Shown piece by piece: positions 55,768 to 64,000 of a stretch of DNA of 64,000 nucleotides; the stretch's first letter is position 1; the number at the start of each line of letters is the position of its first letter. Location of the stretch: the NCBI GenBank assembly GCA_026706665.1, contig JAPOYI010000031.1, positions 1 through 64,000 on the forward strand, written 5' to 3'. A program made the translations under genes and the position numbers. The stretch comes from Gammaproteobacteria bacterium (GTDB lineage Bacteria > Pseudomonadota > Gammaproteobacteria > Pseudomonadales > Azotimanducaceae). The notes under the pieces are model-generated. The model did not search any database and was not told where the DNA came from. It saw only the letters and a list, made by a program, of their open reading frames with translations.

Positions 55768-57598
55768 TGCCCGGTTCGGTTGCTCCAACCGGCGCGAGGG
55801 GTTCGAACCGGCCGTTCTTGACGAGCGCCCACACGGGCTCCCGCCGGATGACGCCGTCGGTGCCCAGCGCAAGAATGCCGGTGCTACCCATGATCCTGGT
55901 GTCCGTGAAGGTGGTCAGCCGGGTCATCTGGTTGACCAGTCGGTAAGCGTCCAATCCGAATGCGAACAGCGTATCCGCGGTGCCGTGATTGTTCGGAAAC
56001 GCCTCGCGCAACTCCGACTTGATCTGCGGTGGAAACAGGCGCCAGGGCATGTCGCAGATTCGAAGAAGTTCCAGGTCGTCCGGGTTTGTCACGTCGCGTC
56101 CTGCCTGGGAGGACACGTAGACCGGCAGGTCTGAAGCGAAGTGGAAGGCGAGCGCCGGCTTGAGGGATGCCAGTTGGCTGCCTTCGACCAGGGCGATGAC
56201 CGCGTCGACATCCGACCGGCGCCGGGGCGTGAACTCGATCTCGTCTCCAACAAGGCGCTCGATTTGTGCATGCCGTTGCTTGCTTGCTTCGATGAGAAGC
56301 GTTTCTCCCACGACCGCGGTCACGTCACTCCCCTCCACAAAAACGCCGGTACTCACCAATCGCGATCCTTCGCCATTCACTGGCCGTTGTCGTTCCGCCC
56401 CTGCCGGCCGGGGCCCGAGCTGCTCGGACAGCACCGCAAATGCCCGGGCAGTCCAGTTCTCGGGGTTGCGCAGCACGATCACGCGGCGCCAGCCGTCCGC
56501 CACGACGCGATTCGCGATCGCCCGCGCCTCGTCTTCCACGGTCAGTGCGAACTGGATCGGATGCGCTCGCCTCGTCTCCGAGACTGCAACGGTATTCAGG
56601 GTGAGCGTGGGTATGACCGGGTCGAGTGTCCACATGTCGGCAACGTGCTCCTTCGACAACGGGCCAACCATGGCGTCCGCGCCGTCCCGCTGCGCTTCAC
56701 GGTAGAGCGCCGCAATGGGCGCCGTGGTGGTGTCGTACAGATGGATCGACTGTCGGGACGTCGCCCCCGAAAGGAAGTAGGCGGACAGGAATCCGTCGCG
56801 GACGGTTTCCCCGGCACTCTTCAGGCGGCCCGCGAACGGGAGGAAAAGGGCGATGCGGGCAGGGCCGGGATCCGTGCCGGCGAGCGTTGGCGGAACGAAA
56901 CGCGCGGCGGCATGGTTCGGGTGATCCAGGCGCCAGCGTCGCCAGGCAGTCCGCTGGCCCTGGGTCGTGAGCGCCCCGTTGACCGCGTCGACGAGCCGCC
57001 ACCACGCCCTTTCCGAAGGGTCCCGGGCCTCACGAAGGCGGCCGGCAACGCGGTGTCCCGGAACGCGTCGGGCGTGGTGCCACGCCGCTGCGATCATTGA
57101 TCTCGCCAGGTCGCCGTTGGTGGCGGATGCATCGACATCCTGCGCCGCAATAGCGAGCGTCGCCGATGCGGTGGCATAGTCTCCCCTGGCGGCGTGGATT
57201 CGGGCGAACAGCAAAGCGAGACGCGAGTGTTGTCCCGCGTTCCCGGGTTTGGCCGCCGCGGCCCGTTCTTCAGCGGCCGTGAGTCTCCCCAGGCTGAGCA
57301 GGATCTCGGCGTCGACGAACGTCCACTCGAATCGTCGGAGGGGAGAGACGGACTTCTCGGCATCGACCCGGCGCAGCTCTGCGGCGGCCGCCGCGGGGTC
57401 TCCCCGCGCCAGTAGCTGCCGGGCGCGCTGGATCGGGTCTGCGACGATTTCCCGCTCGTCGGTGACATCGTCGACGCTCGGCACGCGTGGCCCGTCTTCG
57501 CCCTGTGATTGACAGCCCGCGATTGAGACAATCACGCAGGCCGACAGGCAGATCGCTAACGGGATCTGGAGCGGGACGATGACAGCTTTGCGAAACAC
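55739..57598 (-). CDS. lpoA: Penicillin-binding protein activator LpoA
   Basis: From the GTG at 57598 the product is 619 residues; the open frame reaches 57673, inside rsmI. A lipoprotein signal (CLSACVIVSIAGC) is followed by a TPR-like helical domain (LARGDPAAAAAELRRVDAEK, LLFARIHAARGDYATASATL) and a LppC periplasmic-binding fold (RIALFLPFAGRLKSAGETVR then DGFLSAYF; REAQRDGADAMVGPLSKEHV). LpoA activates PBP1a from the outer membrane. It diverges from rsmI with overlapping 5' ends, the usual arrangement in gammaproteobacteria. Confidence 0.91.
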   Translation of the reverse strand: MFRKAVIVPLQIPLAICLSACVIVSIAGCQSQGEDGPRVPSVDDVTDEREIVADPIQRARQLLARGDPAAAAAELRRVDAEKSVSPLRRFEWTFVDAEILLSLGRLTAAEERAAAAKPGNAGQHSRLALLFARIHAARGDYATASATLAIAAQDVDASATNGDLARSMIAAAWHHARRVPGHRVAGRLREARDPSERAWWRLVDAVNGALTTQGQRTAWRRWRLDHPNHAAARFVPPTLAGTDPGPARIALFLPFAGRLKSAGETVRDGFLSAYFLSGATSRQSIHLYDTTTAPIAALYREAQRDGADAMVGPLSKEHVADMWTLDPVIPTLTLNTVAVSETRRAHPIQFALTVEDEARAIANRVVADGWRRVIVLRNPENWTARAFAVLSEQLGPRPAGAERQRPVNGEGSRLVSTGVFVEGSDVTAVVGETLLIEASKQRHAQIERLVGDEIEFTPRRRSDVDAVIALVEGSQLASLKPALAFHFASDLPVYVSSQAGRDVTNPDDLELLRICDMPWRLFPPQIKSELREAFPNNHGTADTLFAFGLDAYRLVNQMTRLTTFTDTRIMGSTGILALGTDGVIRREPVWALVKNGRFEPLAPVGATEPGNADLATAGR

Positions 57599-58412
57599 CG
57601 GTTGCCTGTTCGTTGTGGCGACCCCTATTGGAAACCTTTCGGACATCACCGCGCGAGCGGTCGATGCCCTCAAGAAGGTTGAGATTGTGGCCTGCGAAGA
57701 TACCAGACGTTGCCGTACCCTGTTGCGCCAGGTCGGTGCCGTGCCCGCCGAACTCGTCAGTCTGCACGATCAGAACGAAACGGCGGCGAGCCGCCGCGTC
57801 CTGGCACGACTGGAGGGCGGTTCGGACGTCGCGTTGGTATCGGACGCCGGGACTCCCCTGCTGTCGGACCCCGGATTCGAACTCGTGCGCCTGGCGTTTG
57901 GCGAGGGTATCAGGGTGATCCCCATACCGGGTGTCAGCGCGGTCACGGCTGCCGTATCGGCATCCCCCGTCGCCACCAGCCGCTTTACGTTTGAAGGGTT
58001 CCTCCCGGCGCGGCCGCAGCGCCGGCGCGCAGTGTTGTCGAGCATGCTGGCGCGGTGCGAGGCGACGGTATTCTTCGAAGCGCCGCATCGCATAGGAGAC
58101 ACCCTGGGCGACCTGCTCGACCTGGGGGCAGAGGAACGCGAGATCGTCGTCTGCCGGGAACTCACGAAGATGTTCGAAACCATCGTTCACGGTACGGTTG
58201 CCGAGGTCGCCGACGAGATCGAGACGCATAAGGGAGAGTTCGTCTGCATCCTCGCTGGCGTTGGCGAAGAGAGCCCGTTGCTGTCTGCCGGCGAGGTCCT
58301 TCGCGTGCTGCTGGAGGAGTTGCCTCCCTCACGCGCCGCGCGCGTCGCCGCGCGGCTGACGGGCGCCGACCGGGCGGAGTTGTATCGGCAGGCCGTCACG
58401 CTGACCCGGTAG
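57579..58412 (+). CDS. rsmI: 16S rRNA 2'-O-ribose C1402 methyltransferase RsmI
   Basis: The product is 277 residues. CLFVVATPIGNLSDITARAV, ACEDTRRCRTLLRQ, ALVSDAGTPLLSDPGFELVR and VIPIPGVSAVTAAVSASPVA are diagnostic of the tetrapyrrole-methylase-fold RsmI. It methylates C1402 of 16S rRNA together with RsmH, which is encoded 1 kb downstream. rnpB follows within 40 bp. Confidence 0.96.
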   Translation: MTALRNTGCLFVVATPIGNLSDITARAVDALKKVEIVACEDTRRCRTLLRQVGAVPAELVSLHDQNETAASRRVLARLEGGSDVALVSDAGTPLLSDPGFELVRLAFGEGIRVIPIPGVSAVTAAVSASPVATSRFTFEGFLPARPQRRRAVLSSMLARCEATVFFEAPHRIGDTLGDLLDLGAEEREIVVCRELTKMFETIVHGTVAEVADEIETHKGEFVCILAGVGEESPLLSAGEVLRVLLEELPPSRAARVAARLTGADRAELYRQAVTLTR

Positions 58413-58447
58413 GCCCGGCCTTGCGCGACTCAGTGGTATCGTAGGCC

Positions 58448-58801
<354 letters not shown>

Positions 58802-58814
58802 TTCCATTTCAAGT

Positions 58815-58830
58815 TGCGCGACGCGCTTTT
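58815..58830 (+). terminator. Possible weak terminator after rnpB
   Basis: GCGC and GCGC around GAC form a short GC-only stem, followed by TTTT. The stem is only 4-5 bp, so efficiency is doubtful. It lies about 15 bp after the predicted 3' end of RNase P RNA. Confidence 0.3.
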
Positions 58831-58834
58831 CCGC

Positions 58835-58863
58835 TTGACGCCCCTGCGCATGGGATTTATCGT
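58835..58863 (+). promoter_or_regulatory. Candidate promoter of the mraZ division/cell-wall cluster
   Basis: TTGACG (58835-58840), a 17-bp spacer and TATCGT (58858-58863) lie about 100 bp before mraZ. The -35 is near consensus and the -10 matches 4 of 6. The MraZ-type repeats begin 12 bp further downstream, which fits autoregulation. Confidence 0.42.
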
Positions 58864-58874
58864 CGGGGGCTTGA

Positions 58875-58909
58875 GTAGGAAAAAGTGGGAAAAAGTAGGC
58901 TAAATGCGG
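58875..58909 (+). promoter_or_regulatory. Four phased MraZ-type operator repeats
   Basis: GTAGG, GTGGG, GTAGG and TGCGG occur with an exact 10-bp period (starts 58875, 58885, 58895, 58905), separated by AAAAA, AAAAA and CTAAA. MraZ is known to bind TGGGN-type direct repeats with 5-nt spacers upstream of its own gene. The fit in spacing and position is strong; the second repeat is the closest to consensus. Confidence 0.7.
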
Positions 58910-58961
58910 TATACAGGGTACACGATGTGTACTGAAGGGTAGCCGACGCTCGTTAACTACC

Positions 58962-59426
58962 ATGTTCCGGGGCAGCAATTCAGTCACGCTCGACGCCAGG
59001 GGCCGCATGGCTCTGCCGGCGCGTTTTCGCCAGGTCGTGCTCGAGCGTTTCGACGGACAGGTCGTCGTCACGATCGACCTGCACGAGCGATGTCTGCTCC
59101 TGTATCCGCTCCCCGAGTGGGAGGAAATCGAATCCAGCCTGCAGTCGCTGGCCAACATTCGGCCCTCCGCGCGCGCCATCCAGAGGCTTCTCATCGGTCA
59201 CGCCACGGATGTCCAGCTCGATGGCCATGGCCGGGTGCTGCTGCCTCCGACCTTGCGCGAGTTCGCCGCACTGGAGAAGCGGCTTATCGTGTTCGGGATC
59301 GGCCGGAAGATCGAAGTCTGGTCCGAGGAGCGTTGGCGCGACCGCGAAGAAAACTCGCGCTCCATGGCCTCTGAGGTGACCTTGGAATTGACGGATTCGG
59401 CTGGTCTGGATGCCCTGTCCATCTGA
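58962..59426 (+). CDS. mraZ: Transcriptional regulator MraZ
   Basis: The product is 154 residues with two SpoVT/AbrB-like halves: MFRGSNSVTLDARGRMALPA RFR, and DVQLDGHGRVLLPPTLREFA. The D-x-[KR]-GR motif occurs as DARGR and DGHGR. MraZ represses or tunes the division and cell-wall cluster from its own promoter. rsmH follows after 15 bp. Confidence 0.96.
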   Translation: MFRGSNSVTLDARGRMALPARFRQVVLERFDGQVVVTIDLHERCLLLYPLPEWEEIESSLQSLANIRPSARAIQRLLIGHATDVQLDGHGRVLLPPTLREFAALEKRLIVFGIGRKIEVWSEERWRDREENSRSMASEVTLELTDSAGLDALSI

Positions 59427-59441
59427 TGCGGTCGTGATGCA

Positions 59442-60380
59442 ATGCCCCATACCCCCGTATTGCTGGACGAGATCGTGTCGGCGGTGACGACGGACGTATC
59501 GGGCAGGTACGTCGACGCGACCTGCGGCGGCGGCGGTCACAGCCGGGCGCTGCTCCGCGGCCTGAGGCCGGAGGCGAGACTCCTGGCGTTGGACCGCGAC
59601 GAGGAGGCGGTCGCTCGGGCGCGAAGCCTGGCCAGGCTGGATTCCCGCGTGGCGGTCGAGTGTGCATCGTTCTCGCGCATCAACGAGGTGACCCGCCGGC
59701 GCGGGTTTCAGCCGGTCACCGGCGTCATGATGGACATCGGCATCTCGGGATACCAGTTGGAGGATCCCGATCGCGGGTTCAGCTACATGCGTGACGGACC
59801 GCTCGACATGCGGATGGACCGCAAGCAGGGCGTGACCGCCGCGCAGTGGCTCAATTCCGCGGAAGAGGAAGACCTGGCCGAAGTGTTTCGACGCTACGGC
59901 GAAGACCGCCACGCGGCCCGCATAGCGCGCGCGCTTGTCAGGAGGCGACCGCTGGCGAGGACCCTGGACCTTGTGAGCGCGATCCGGGAGGGGGCCACAG
60001 GGGAGAGAGTGGTCCGGGAGAGGGTGATGGGGCGCCAGTTGCATCGCCAGACGCTCGCACGCGTGTTTCAGGCGGTACGGATGCACGTGAACGACGAGGT
60101 TGACCAACTCGACGAAGGATTGAACGCGGCGTTCGAGTGTCTCGACCTGGGGGGCCGTCTCGGAGTGATTTCCTTCCATGGCATCGAGCACCGCATGGTG
60201 CGGCGACGTTTTCGCGCCTGGGTGCAGGGCGATCCGGTGTTGAGGCGCGTGTCAATTCCGGGGGAACCGGGCGGCGGTGCCCGTCACATCCTGCGGAATG
60301 CGCGGCCATCGGGGGCGGAGGTCGCGGCCAACCCCCGCGCGAAGAGCGCCATGTTGCAGGTAGTGGAGAAGTGCGCTTGA
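59442..60380 (+). CDS. rsmH: 16S rRNA N4-cytosine C1402 methyltransferase RsmH
   Basis: The product is 312 residues. HTPVLLDEIVSAVTTDVSGR then YVDATCGGGGHSRALL is the SAM-binding start; GVMMDIGISGYQLEDPDRGF and GPLDMRMDRKQGVTAAQWLN are the catalytic region. The conserved ISFHSLEDR stretch reads ISFHGIEHR here, and DLGVSS reads DIGISG, so it is a somewhat divergent member. It methylates N4 of C1402, partnering RsmI. It overlaps the ftsL start. Confidence 0.94.
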   Translation: MPHTPVLLDEIVSAVTTDVSGRYVDATCGGGGHSRALLRGLRPEARLLALDRDEEAVARARSLARLDSRVAVECASFSRINEVTRRRGFQPVTGVMMDIGISGYQLEDPDRGFSYMRDGPLDMRMDRKQGVTAAQWLNSAEEEDLAEVFRRYGEDRHAARIARALVRRRPLARTLDLVSAIREGATGERVVRERVMGRQLHRQTLARVFQAVRMHVNDEVDQLDEGLNAAFECLDLGGRLGVISFHGIEHRMVRRRFRAWVQGDPVLRRVSIPGEPGGGARHILRNARPSGAEVAANPRAKSAMLQVVEKCA

Positions 60381-60652
60381 AGCGGGCGAAAGCAAGGCAA
60401 TGGATCTTCGGGGCGGTGATCTGCGCGGCGGCGGCTGCTTCTGGCGTGCAAGTCGCCGGCAAGGCCAACGAAATGCGGGCCGCCTATACGCGGTTAAGTG
60501 AAGAGCAGGCGCGTCGGGATGCATTGCTCGAGGAATACAGCCGCCTGATATTGGAGCGCGGAACGCTTTCGTCGTACCGAAACGTGGATCGAATCGCGAA
60601 CGATGTGTTGTCCATGCATTTCCCGGAGGAGGTCAACTGGATCCCGCAGTGA
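60371..60652 (+). CDS. ftsL: Cell division protein FtsL
   Basis: The product is about 93 residues: a short basic cytoplasmic end (RLKRAKARQW), one membrane helix (IFGAVICAAAAASGVQVAG) and a periplasmic coiled coil (AYTRLSEEQARRDALLEEYS then RLILERGTLSSYRNVDRIAN). Size, topology and place between rsmH and ftsI identify FtsL. Either GTG 60371 or TTG 60377 can start it; GGAG at 60365 is better spaced for the TTG. FtsL with FtsB and FtsQ activates FtsWI. Confidence 0.88.
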   Translation: MRLKRAKARQWIFGAVICAAAAASGVQVAGKANEMRAAYTRLSEEQARRDALLEEYSRLILERGTLSSYRNVDRIANDVLSMHFPEEVNWIPQ

Positions 60653-62640
60653 AGTGGCGCCACTACATGCTGGTCGCGTTTTTCATGATTTCGGTCGTGG
60701 GGCTGCTGGCACGTGTCGCTTACCTGAGCGTGACCGAACGGCGGGATTTCCTCAAGCAGAGGGGCGAGGCCATTGCCGTGCGAACAGTGAGCATCCCTGC
60801 GCATCGGGGAGTCATCTACGACCGGCATGGCGAACTCCTGGCGGTCAGTACGCCGGTCCACTCGATCTGGGTGGATCCTGGCGAGACAGCCCTCTCGGCC
60901 AATGAGTTGGCCACGCTCGGTGAGGTCTTGAGAGTTTCGCCCGCGGCGCTCGAACGCCGCATGGCCAACTCGGGCAGGCGATTCGCGTATCTCAGACGAC
61001 ACGTCAGTCCGGAGATCGACCGGGCCGTCCGGGAACTGGGCATCGACGGGGTGCGATCCCTTTCCGAGTACAGGCGCTTCTATCCCGCCGCCGAGACCAC
61101 GGCGCACATCGTGGGCATGACGAACATCGACGATGTCGGCCAGGAAGGCATCGAGTTCACGTTTGACTCTCTGCTCAAGGGAAAGCCGGGCAGCAAACGG
61201 GTATTGCTCGACAACCACCGCCGCACCGTGGAGGAACTGGGATTTCTCGACCGGGACATCGGCAATGACATCACCGTGAGCCTCGATCTCCGACTGCAGT
61301 TCTCGGCCTATCGCGAATTGAAGTCGGCAGTCGAACACAACAACGCGGAGTCAGGGTCGCTGATCATGCTCAATGCCCGCACCGGAGAGATCCTGGCGCT
61401 CGCGAACCAACCTTCCTACAACCCGAACAATACGGCGGAACGGGGATCGAAGGGTGTTCGCAACCGGGCCGTGACAGACGCGTATGAGCCGGGGTCGACC
61501 GTCAAGCCGCTCACCGCCCTGGCCGCCCTGGAAAGCGGTCGATATACGTCGGCAACAACCGTGGATACGTCGCCGGGCCATGTCCGGGTGGGAAGGAAAC
61601 TGATCGAGGATCCCAGCAATCGCGGCGTGATCACGCTTTCACAGGTGCTGGCGAAGTCGAGCCAGGTCGGGATCACGAAGATCGCCCTGGATCTGCCTGA
61701 GGACGCGGTTTTCGACGTCATGGTACGCGCGGGATTTGGCGAGTCACCGGGATCGGGCCTGCCGGGAGAGACGTTCGGCGTGCTCACTTCCCAGGACCTG
61801 GACAAGCCGATCGGCCGCACCACCCTGGCATACGGGTACGGCCTGACGGTCACACCGATGCAGCTTGCGCGGTGCTATCTGACGCTGGCGTCGGGCGGCG
61901 TCAGGCGTTCGGTGGGCGTGCTCAAGCAGACGGTGGACCTGGCGGGCATCCGGGTGTTCGAAGAGGGTCATGCGCACGAGGTCTCGCGGATGCTGGAGCA
62001 GGTCGTGAGCACAGTGGGCACAGCGCCGAAGGCGGCGGTCCGCGGCTATCGCGTAGCGGGAAAGACGGGAACCACGCGCAAGGTTTCCGCGGGCGGATAC
62101 GATGACGGACGGCACGTTGCCCTGTTTGCGGGTTTCGCGCCGGTGGCCGATCCGAGAATCGTCCTGGTCGTGGTCATCAATGAGCCCCGGGGCGTGGCGA
62201 TCGGCGGCGGCAGCGTCGCGGCACCGGTTTTCGCGCGGGTCATGGCGCGCGCGCTGCGCATTCTTGGCGTTGCCCCCGACCATCTCGCTCCGGCCACCCC
62301 ACAGTCGACGCTCGCGGCATCGCTTCTGGCCCGGCCCCGCTCCCCGACCGCGCAACAACCGCCCGCGGTCGCTGGTGCTCCCGAGAGGCGTTCGTTCCGT
62401 AAAGGCGCCCCGCGGCCGGCGCCGATCGGCGCCGCCCGCGGCCCGGACCAACTCGTCGACCATGCAACAACCGCCCCCGGTCGCTGGCGCTCCCGGACAC
62501 GGTTGTTCCATGCGAGTGCCCCGCGGCCGGCGCCTTCGGCCCCGCCCGCGGCCCGGCCCCGCTCGTCGACCATGCAACAACTGCCCCGGCTCGCTGAACG
62601 CTCCCCGAGACACTTGTTCCATGGAGGTGGCATGGCATGA
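60649..62640 (+). CDS. ftsI: Septal peptidoglycan transpeptidase FtsI (PBP3) with repeat-derived C-terminus
   Basis: The product is 663 residues; about 540 match class B PBP3. One membrane helix (LVAFFMISVVGLLARVAYL), the pedestal domain (RGVIYDRHGELLAVS), then the transpeptidase: active-site Ser283 in EPGSTVK, motif 2 reads SSQ (337-339) where SSN is usual, and KTGT is at 472-475. From about residue 549 the sequence is proline/arginine-rich and is encoded by three tandem R2 repeats. FtsI crosslinks septal wall with FtsW. The start is GTG at 60649, overlapping the ftsL stop, with GGAGGA about 18 bp upstream. The stop overlaps the murE start. Confidence 0.94.
   Translation: MKWRHYMLVAFFMISVVGLLARVAYLSVTERRDFLKQRGEAIAVRTVSIPAHRGVIYDRHGELLAVSTPVHSIWVDPGETALSANELATLGEVLRVSPAALERRMANSGRRFAYLRRHVSPEIDRAVRELGIDGVRSLSEYRRFYPAAETTAHIVGMTNIDDVGQEGIEFTFDSLLKGKPGSKRVLLDNHRRTVEELGFLDRDIGNDITVSLDLRLQFSAYRELKSAVEHNNAESGSLIMLNARTGEILALANQPSYNPNNTAERGSKGVRNRAVTDAYEPGSTVKPLTALAALESGRYTSATTVDTSPGHVRVGRKLIEDPSNRGVITLSQVLAKSSQVGITKIALDLPEDAVFDVMVRAGFGESPGSGLPGETFGVLTSQDLDKPIGRTTLAYGYGLTVTPMQLARCYLTLASGGVRRSVGVLKQTVDLAGIRVFEEGHAHEVSRMLEQVVSTVGTAPKAAVRGYRVAGKTGTTRKVSAGGYDDGRHVALFAGFAPVADPRIVLVVVINEPRGVAIGGGSVAAPVFARVMARALRILGVAPDHLAPATPQSTLAASLLARPRSPTAQQPPAVAGAPERRSFRKGAPRPAPIGAARGPDQLVDHATTAPGRWRSRTRLFHASAPRPAPSAPPAARPRSSTMQQLPRLAERSPRHLFHGGGMA
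62294..62623 (+). repeat. Three tandem R2 repeats (copies c, d, e) coding the FtsI C-terminus
   Basis: Copies span 62294-62400, 62404-62512 and 62516-62623. Their ends (TTCCGTA, TTCCATG, TTCCATG at 62395, 62506 and 62617) are exactly 111 bp apart, which equals 37 codons. Copies d and e have stem 1 as CCGCGG/CCGCGG (62410-62415 with 62436-62441; 62521-62526 with 62546-62551) and CATGCAACAA/TTGTTCCATG arms 32-33 bp apart. Copy c is the most degraded. The last ATG lies 14 bp before the murE start. Confidence 0.9.
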
Positions 62641-64000
62641 CATCAGCCAGAACCCTCGACCAACTCCTGGGCATGGGTGGGGCGACTGTCGTCACGGGCG
62701 TCGCCAACGACTCGAGGCGGGTATCGGCCGGGAATCTGTTCCTCGCATGTGCGGGTGACGTGGATGACGGGCATCGCCACGTCGAAGAAGCGGTTTCCCG
62801 CGGCGCCGCGGCGGTGTGTTCGGAGCGGCCTGTCGCCGCTTGTGTACCAAACGTCGTGATGAGCGACCTCCGGGTTCGCCAGGGAGAAATAGCGGCACGC
62901 TACTTCGGCGATCCGAGTGCCGCCCTCACCTGCATCGGCGTCACGGGCACCAACGGAAAGACATCGGTCGCCTATCAGTGCGCTTCGCTGCTGGACGATA
63001 CGGCATACATGGGCACCATCGGGTGGGGCGACATCGCGCGCCTGTCTCGGAGCAAGTTGACCACGGAAGACGCGGTCACCGTCCAGCGTCGGCTCGGGGC
63101 CATGCGAGGCGGAGGCCACACGCGCGTGGCGATGGAAGTCAGTTCGCATGCGCTGGAACAGAATCGCGTCGCGGCCGTGCGTTTCGACATCGCGGTGCTC
63201 ACCAACCTGACGCGCGATCACCTCGATTACCACGGCACGATGGAACGCTACGCGGCGGCGAAGCGCCGGCTGTTCGAGATGCCCTCCCTCGGCACCGTCG
63301 TCCTCAATCTGGACGACCCTTTCGGTCGAGGCGTGGCCGCGGAAGTCGAGGCCAGGACGATTGGCTACGGCCTGTCGCCGAATGCTGCGGTCTCGTGGTC
63401 GGAACCAGGCTTTCATCCGCACGGCATAACGGGTCGATGGCACACGCCCTGGGGCGATAGCCGTTTCTGGTTGCCGCTTCACGGGGAGTTTTCCCTGTAC
63501 AACGCTGCCGCAACCCTGTCTGTGGTGTGTCTCGCGGGCAAGCCGTTCGACGACGCCGTGGCCCAGATGCGTTGCATGATGCCGGTGCCGGGCCGGATGC
63601 AGCGCGTGGCGTCACCGAACTGTTCGGGTCCGGTGGTCTTCATCGACTACGCCCACACGCCGGCGGCGCTCTCTGCGGCGCTTGCCGCAGTGCGCCAACA
63701 CCTTCGGGGCCGTCTCATATGTGTATTCGGCTGCGGCGGGAATCGCGATCCGGGCAAGCGGCCCATGATGGCGATGGCCGTGGAGGAGGGCGCGGACTCG
63801 GCGATCGTGACGTCGGACAATCCCCGTACCGAGAATCCGGAGTCGATCATCTCGGATATCGTGGCCGGCTTCACTTCGCCCGGCTTCTACACCGTCGAGC
63901 CGAACCGGACGGCAGCGGTGAGGATGGCCGTCGAGCGCGCCGGGGCTGGCGATGTCGTGCTGATCGCGGGCAAGGGCCACGAGGACTTCCAGGACCTTGG
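62637..64000 (+). CDS. murE: UDP-MurNAc-tripeptide synthetase MurE (3' end outside window)
   Basis: The frame runs from ATG 62637 (MTSARTLDQLLGMGGATVVT) to the window end, 454 residues of roughly 490. VANDSRRVSAGNLFLACAG is the UDP-MurNAc domain, GVTGTNGKTSVAYQC the ATP loop, MEVSSHALEQNRV and TRDHLDYHGTM the MurE core. TSDNPRTENPESI contains the DNPR motif that selects meso-diaminopimelate. IAGKGHEDFQ closes the visible part. MurE adds meso-DAP to UDP-MurNAc-L-Ala-D-Glu in the cytoplasm. It overlaps ftsI by 4 bp, as usual in the dcw cluster. Confidence 0.96.
   Translation, partial: MTSARTLDQLLGMGGATVVTGVANDSRRVSAGNLFLACAGDVDDGHRHVEEAVSRGAAAVCSERPVAACVPNVVMSDLRVRQGEIAARYFGDPSAALTCIGVTGTNGKTSVAYQCASLLDDTAYMGTIGWGDIARLSRSKLTTEDAVTVQRRLGAMRGGGHTRVAMEVSSHALEQNRVAAVRFDIAVLTNLTRDHLDYHGTMERYAAAKRRLFEMPSLGTVVLNLDDPFGRGVAAEVEARTIGYGLSPNAAVSWSEPGFHPHGITGRWHTPWGDSRFWLPLHGEFSLYNAAATLSVVCLAGKPFDDAVAQMRCMMPVPGRMQRVASPNCSGPVVFIDYAHTPAALSAALAAVRQHLRGRLICVFGCGGNRDPGKRPMMAMAVEEGADSAIVTSDNPRTENPESIISDIVAGFTSPGFYTVEPNRTAAVRMAVERAGAGDVVLIAGKGHEDFQDL

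Noticed and set aside
62294..62623. A CRISPR array or integron attC sites
   Set aside because: Only three units with 111-bp period and no unique spacers of uniform length; the arms do not fit attC core sites, and no integrase or cas gene is present.
62294..62640. The FtsI tail as a separate downstream gene
   Set aside because: The frame is continuous with ftsI, no start signal exists, and the sequence is the repeat array.

Overview
The window reads as chromosome of a GC-rich (roughly 60-65 %) uncultured gammaproteobacterium. No species can be named from it. The main evidence is gene order: from about 24.7 kb to the end it follows, with gaps, the order I recall for Pseudomonas-type gammaproteobacteria. 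That order is gatBAC | mreBCD-yhdP-tldD-pmbA, then ptsO-ptsN-hpf-rpoN-lptB-lptA-lptC-kdsC-yrbG, ibaG-hisD, zapE, rplM-rpsI-petABC-sspAB, dolP-yraN-lpoA | rsmI-rnpB-mraZ-rsmH-ftsL-ftsI-murE. MurE carries the DNPR motif of meso-DAP-adding enzymes, which fits a Gram-negative wall.

Layout. 0-24.5 kb is accessory: the end of a flavin-dependent oxidoreductase, an orphan YejA-like peptide-binding protein, two different AAA/DUF4143 ATPases on either side of a formyltransferase, a two-gene ABC exporter, an aldo/keto reductase, an esterase-like protein, an enolase-superfamily enzyme, a legumain-type (C13) protease, a ParE/Phd toxin-antitoxin pair, a ThuA-like protein, and an ECF sigma / FecR / TonB receptor / thioredoxin-lipoprotein operon. 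24.7-36.9 kb holds gatCAB diverging from mreBCD-yhdP-tldD-pmbA. At 36.9-40.5 kb an incomplete MacA-MacB-outer-membrane-factor efflux set interrupts the block: macB looks whole, the adaptor lacks its 5' part, and the outer-membrane gene is inverted and cut at both ends. 40.6-64 kb is the core block for nitrogen-PTS, LPS transport, ribosomal proteins, cytochrome bc1, stringent starvation proteins, outer-membrane lipoproteins, RNase P RNA and the start of the division/cell-wall cluster.

The most unusual signal is two families of short structured repeats scattered through core and accessory regions. R2 (about 105 bp) has a first stem that covaries between copies and a second element bounded by CATGnAACAA and TTGTTCCATG, 53 bp in all. 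R1 (about 92 bp) has a GGAAGT/ACTTCC stem and a GGGGAA/TTCCCC stem. They sit at gene boundaries and often in frame with genes: three tandem R2 copies with an exact 111-bp (37-codon) period form the C-terminus of FtsI, one R2 copy ends in the FecR start codon, one R1 copy lies inside the esterase N-terminus, one extends the ABC exporter frame, and an R1-related segment forms the end of lptA. This resembles, by analogy only, the coding-tolerated palindromic elements of Rickettsia. No transposase, CRISPR array, rRNA or tRNA gene was seen.
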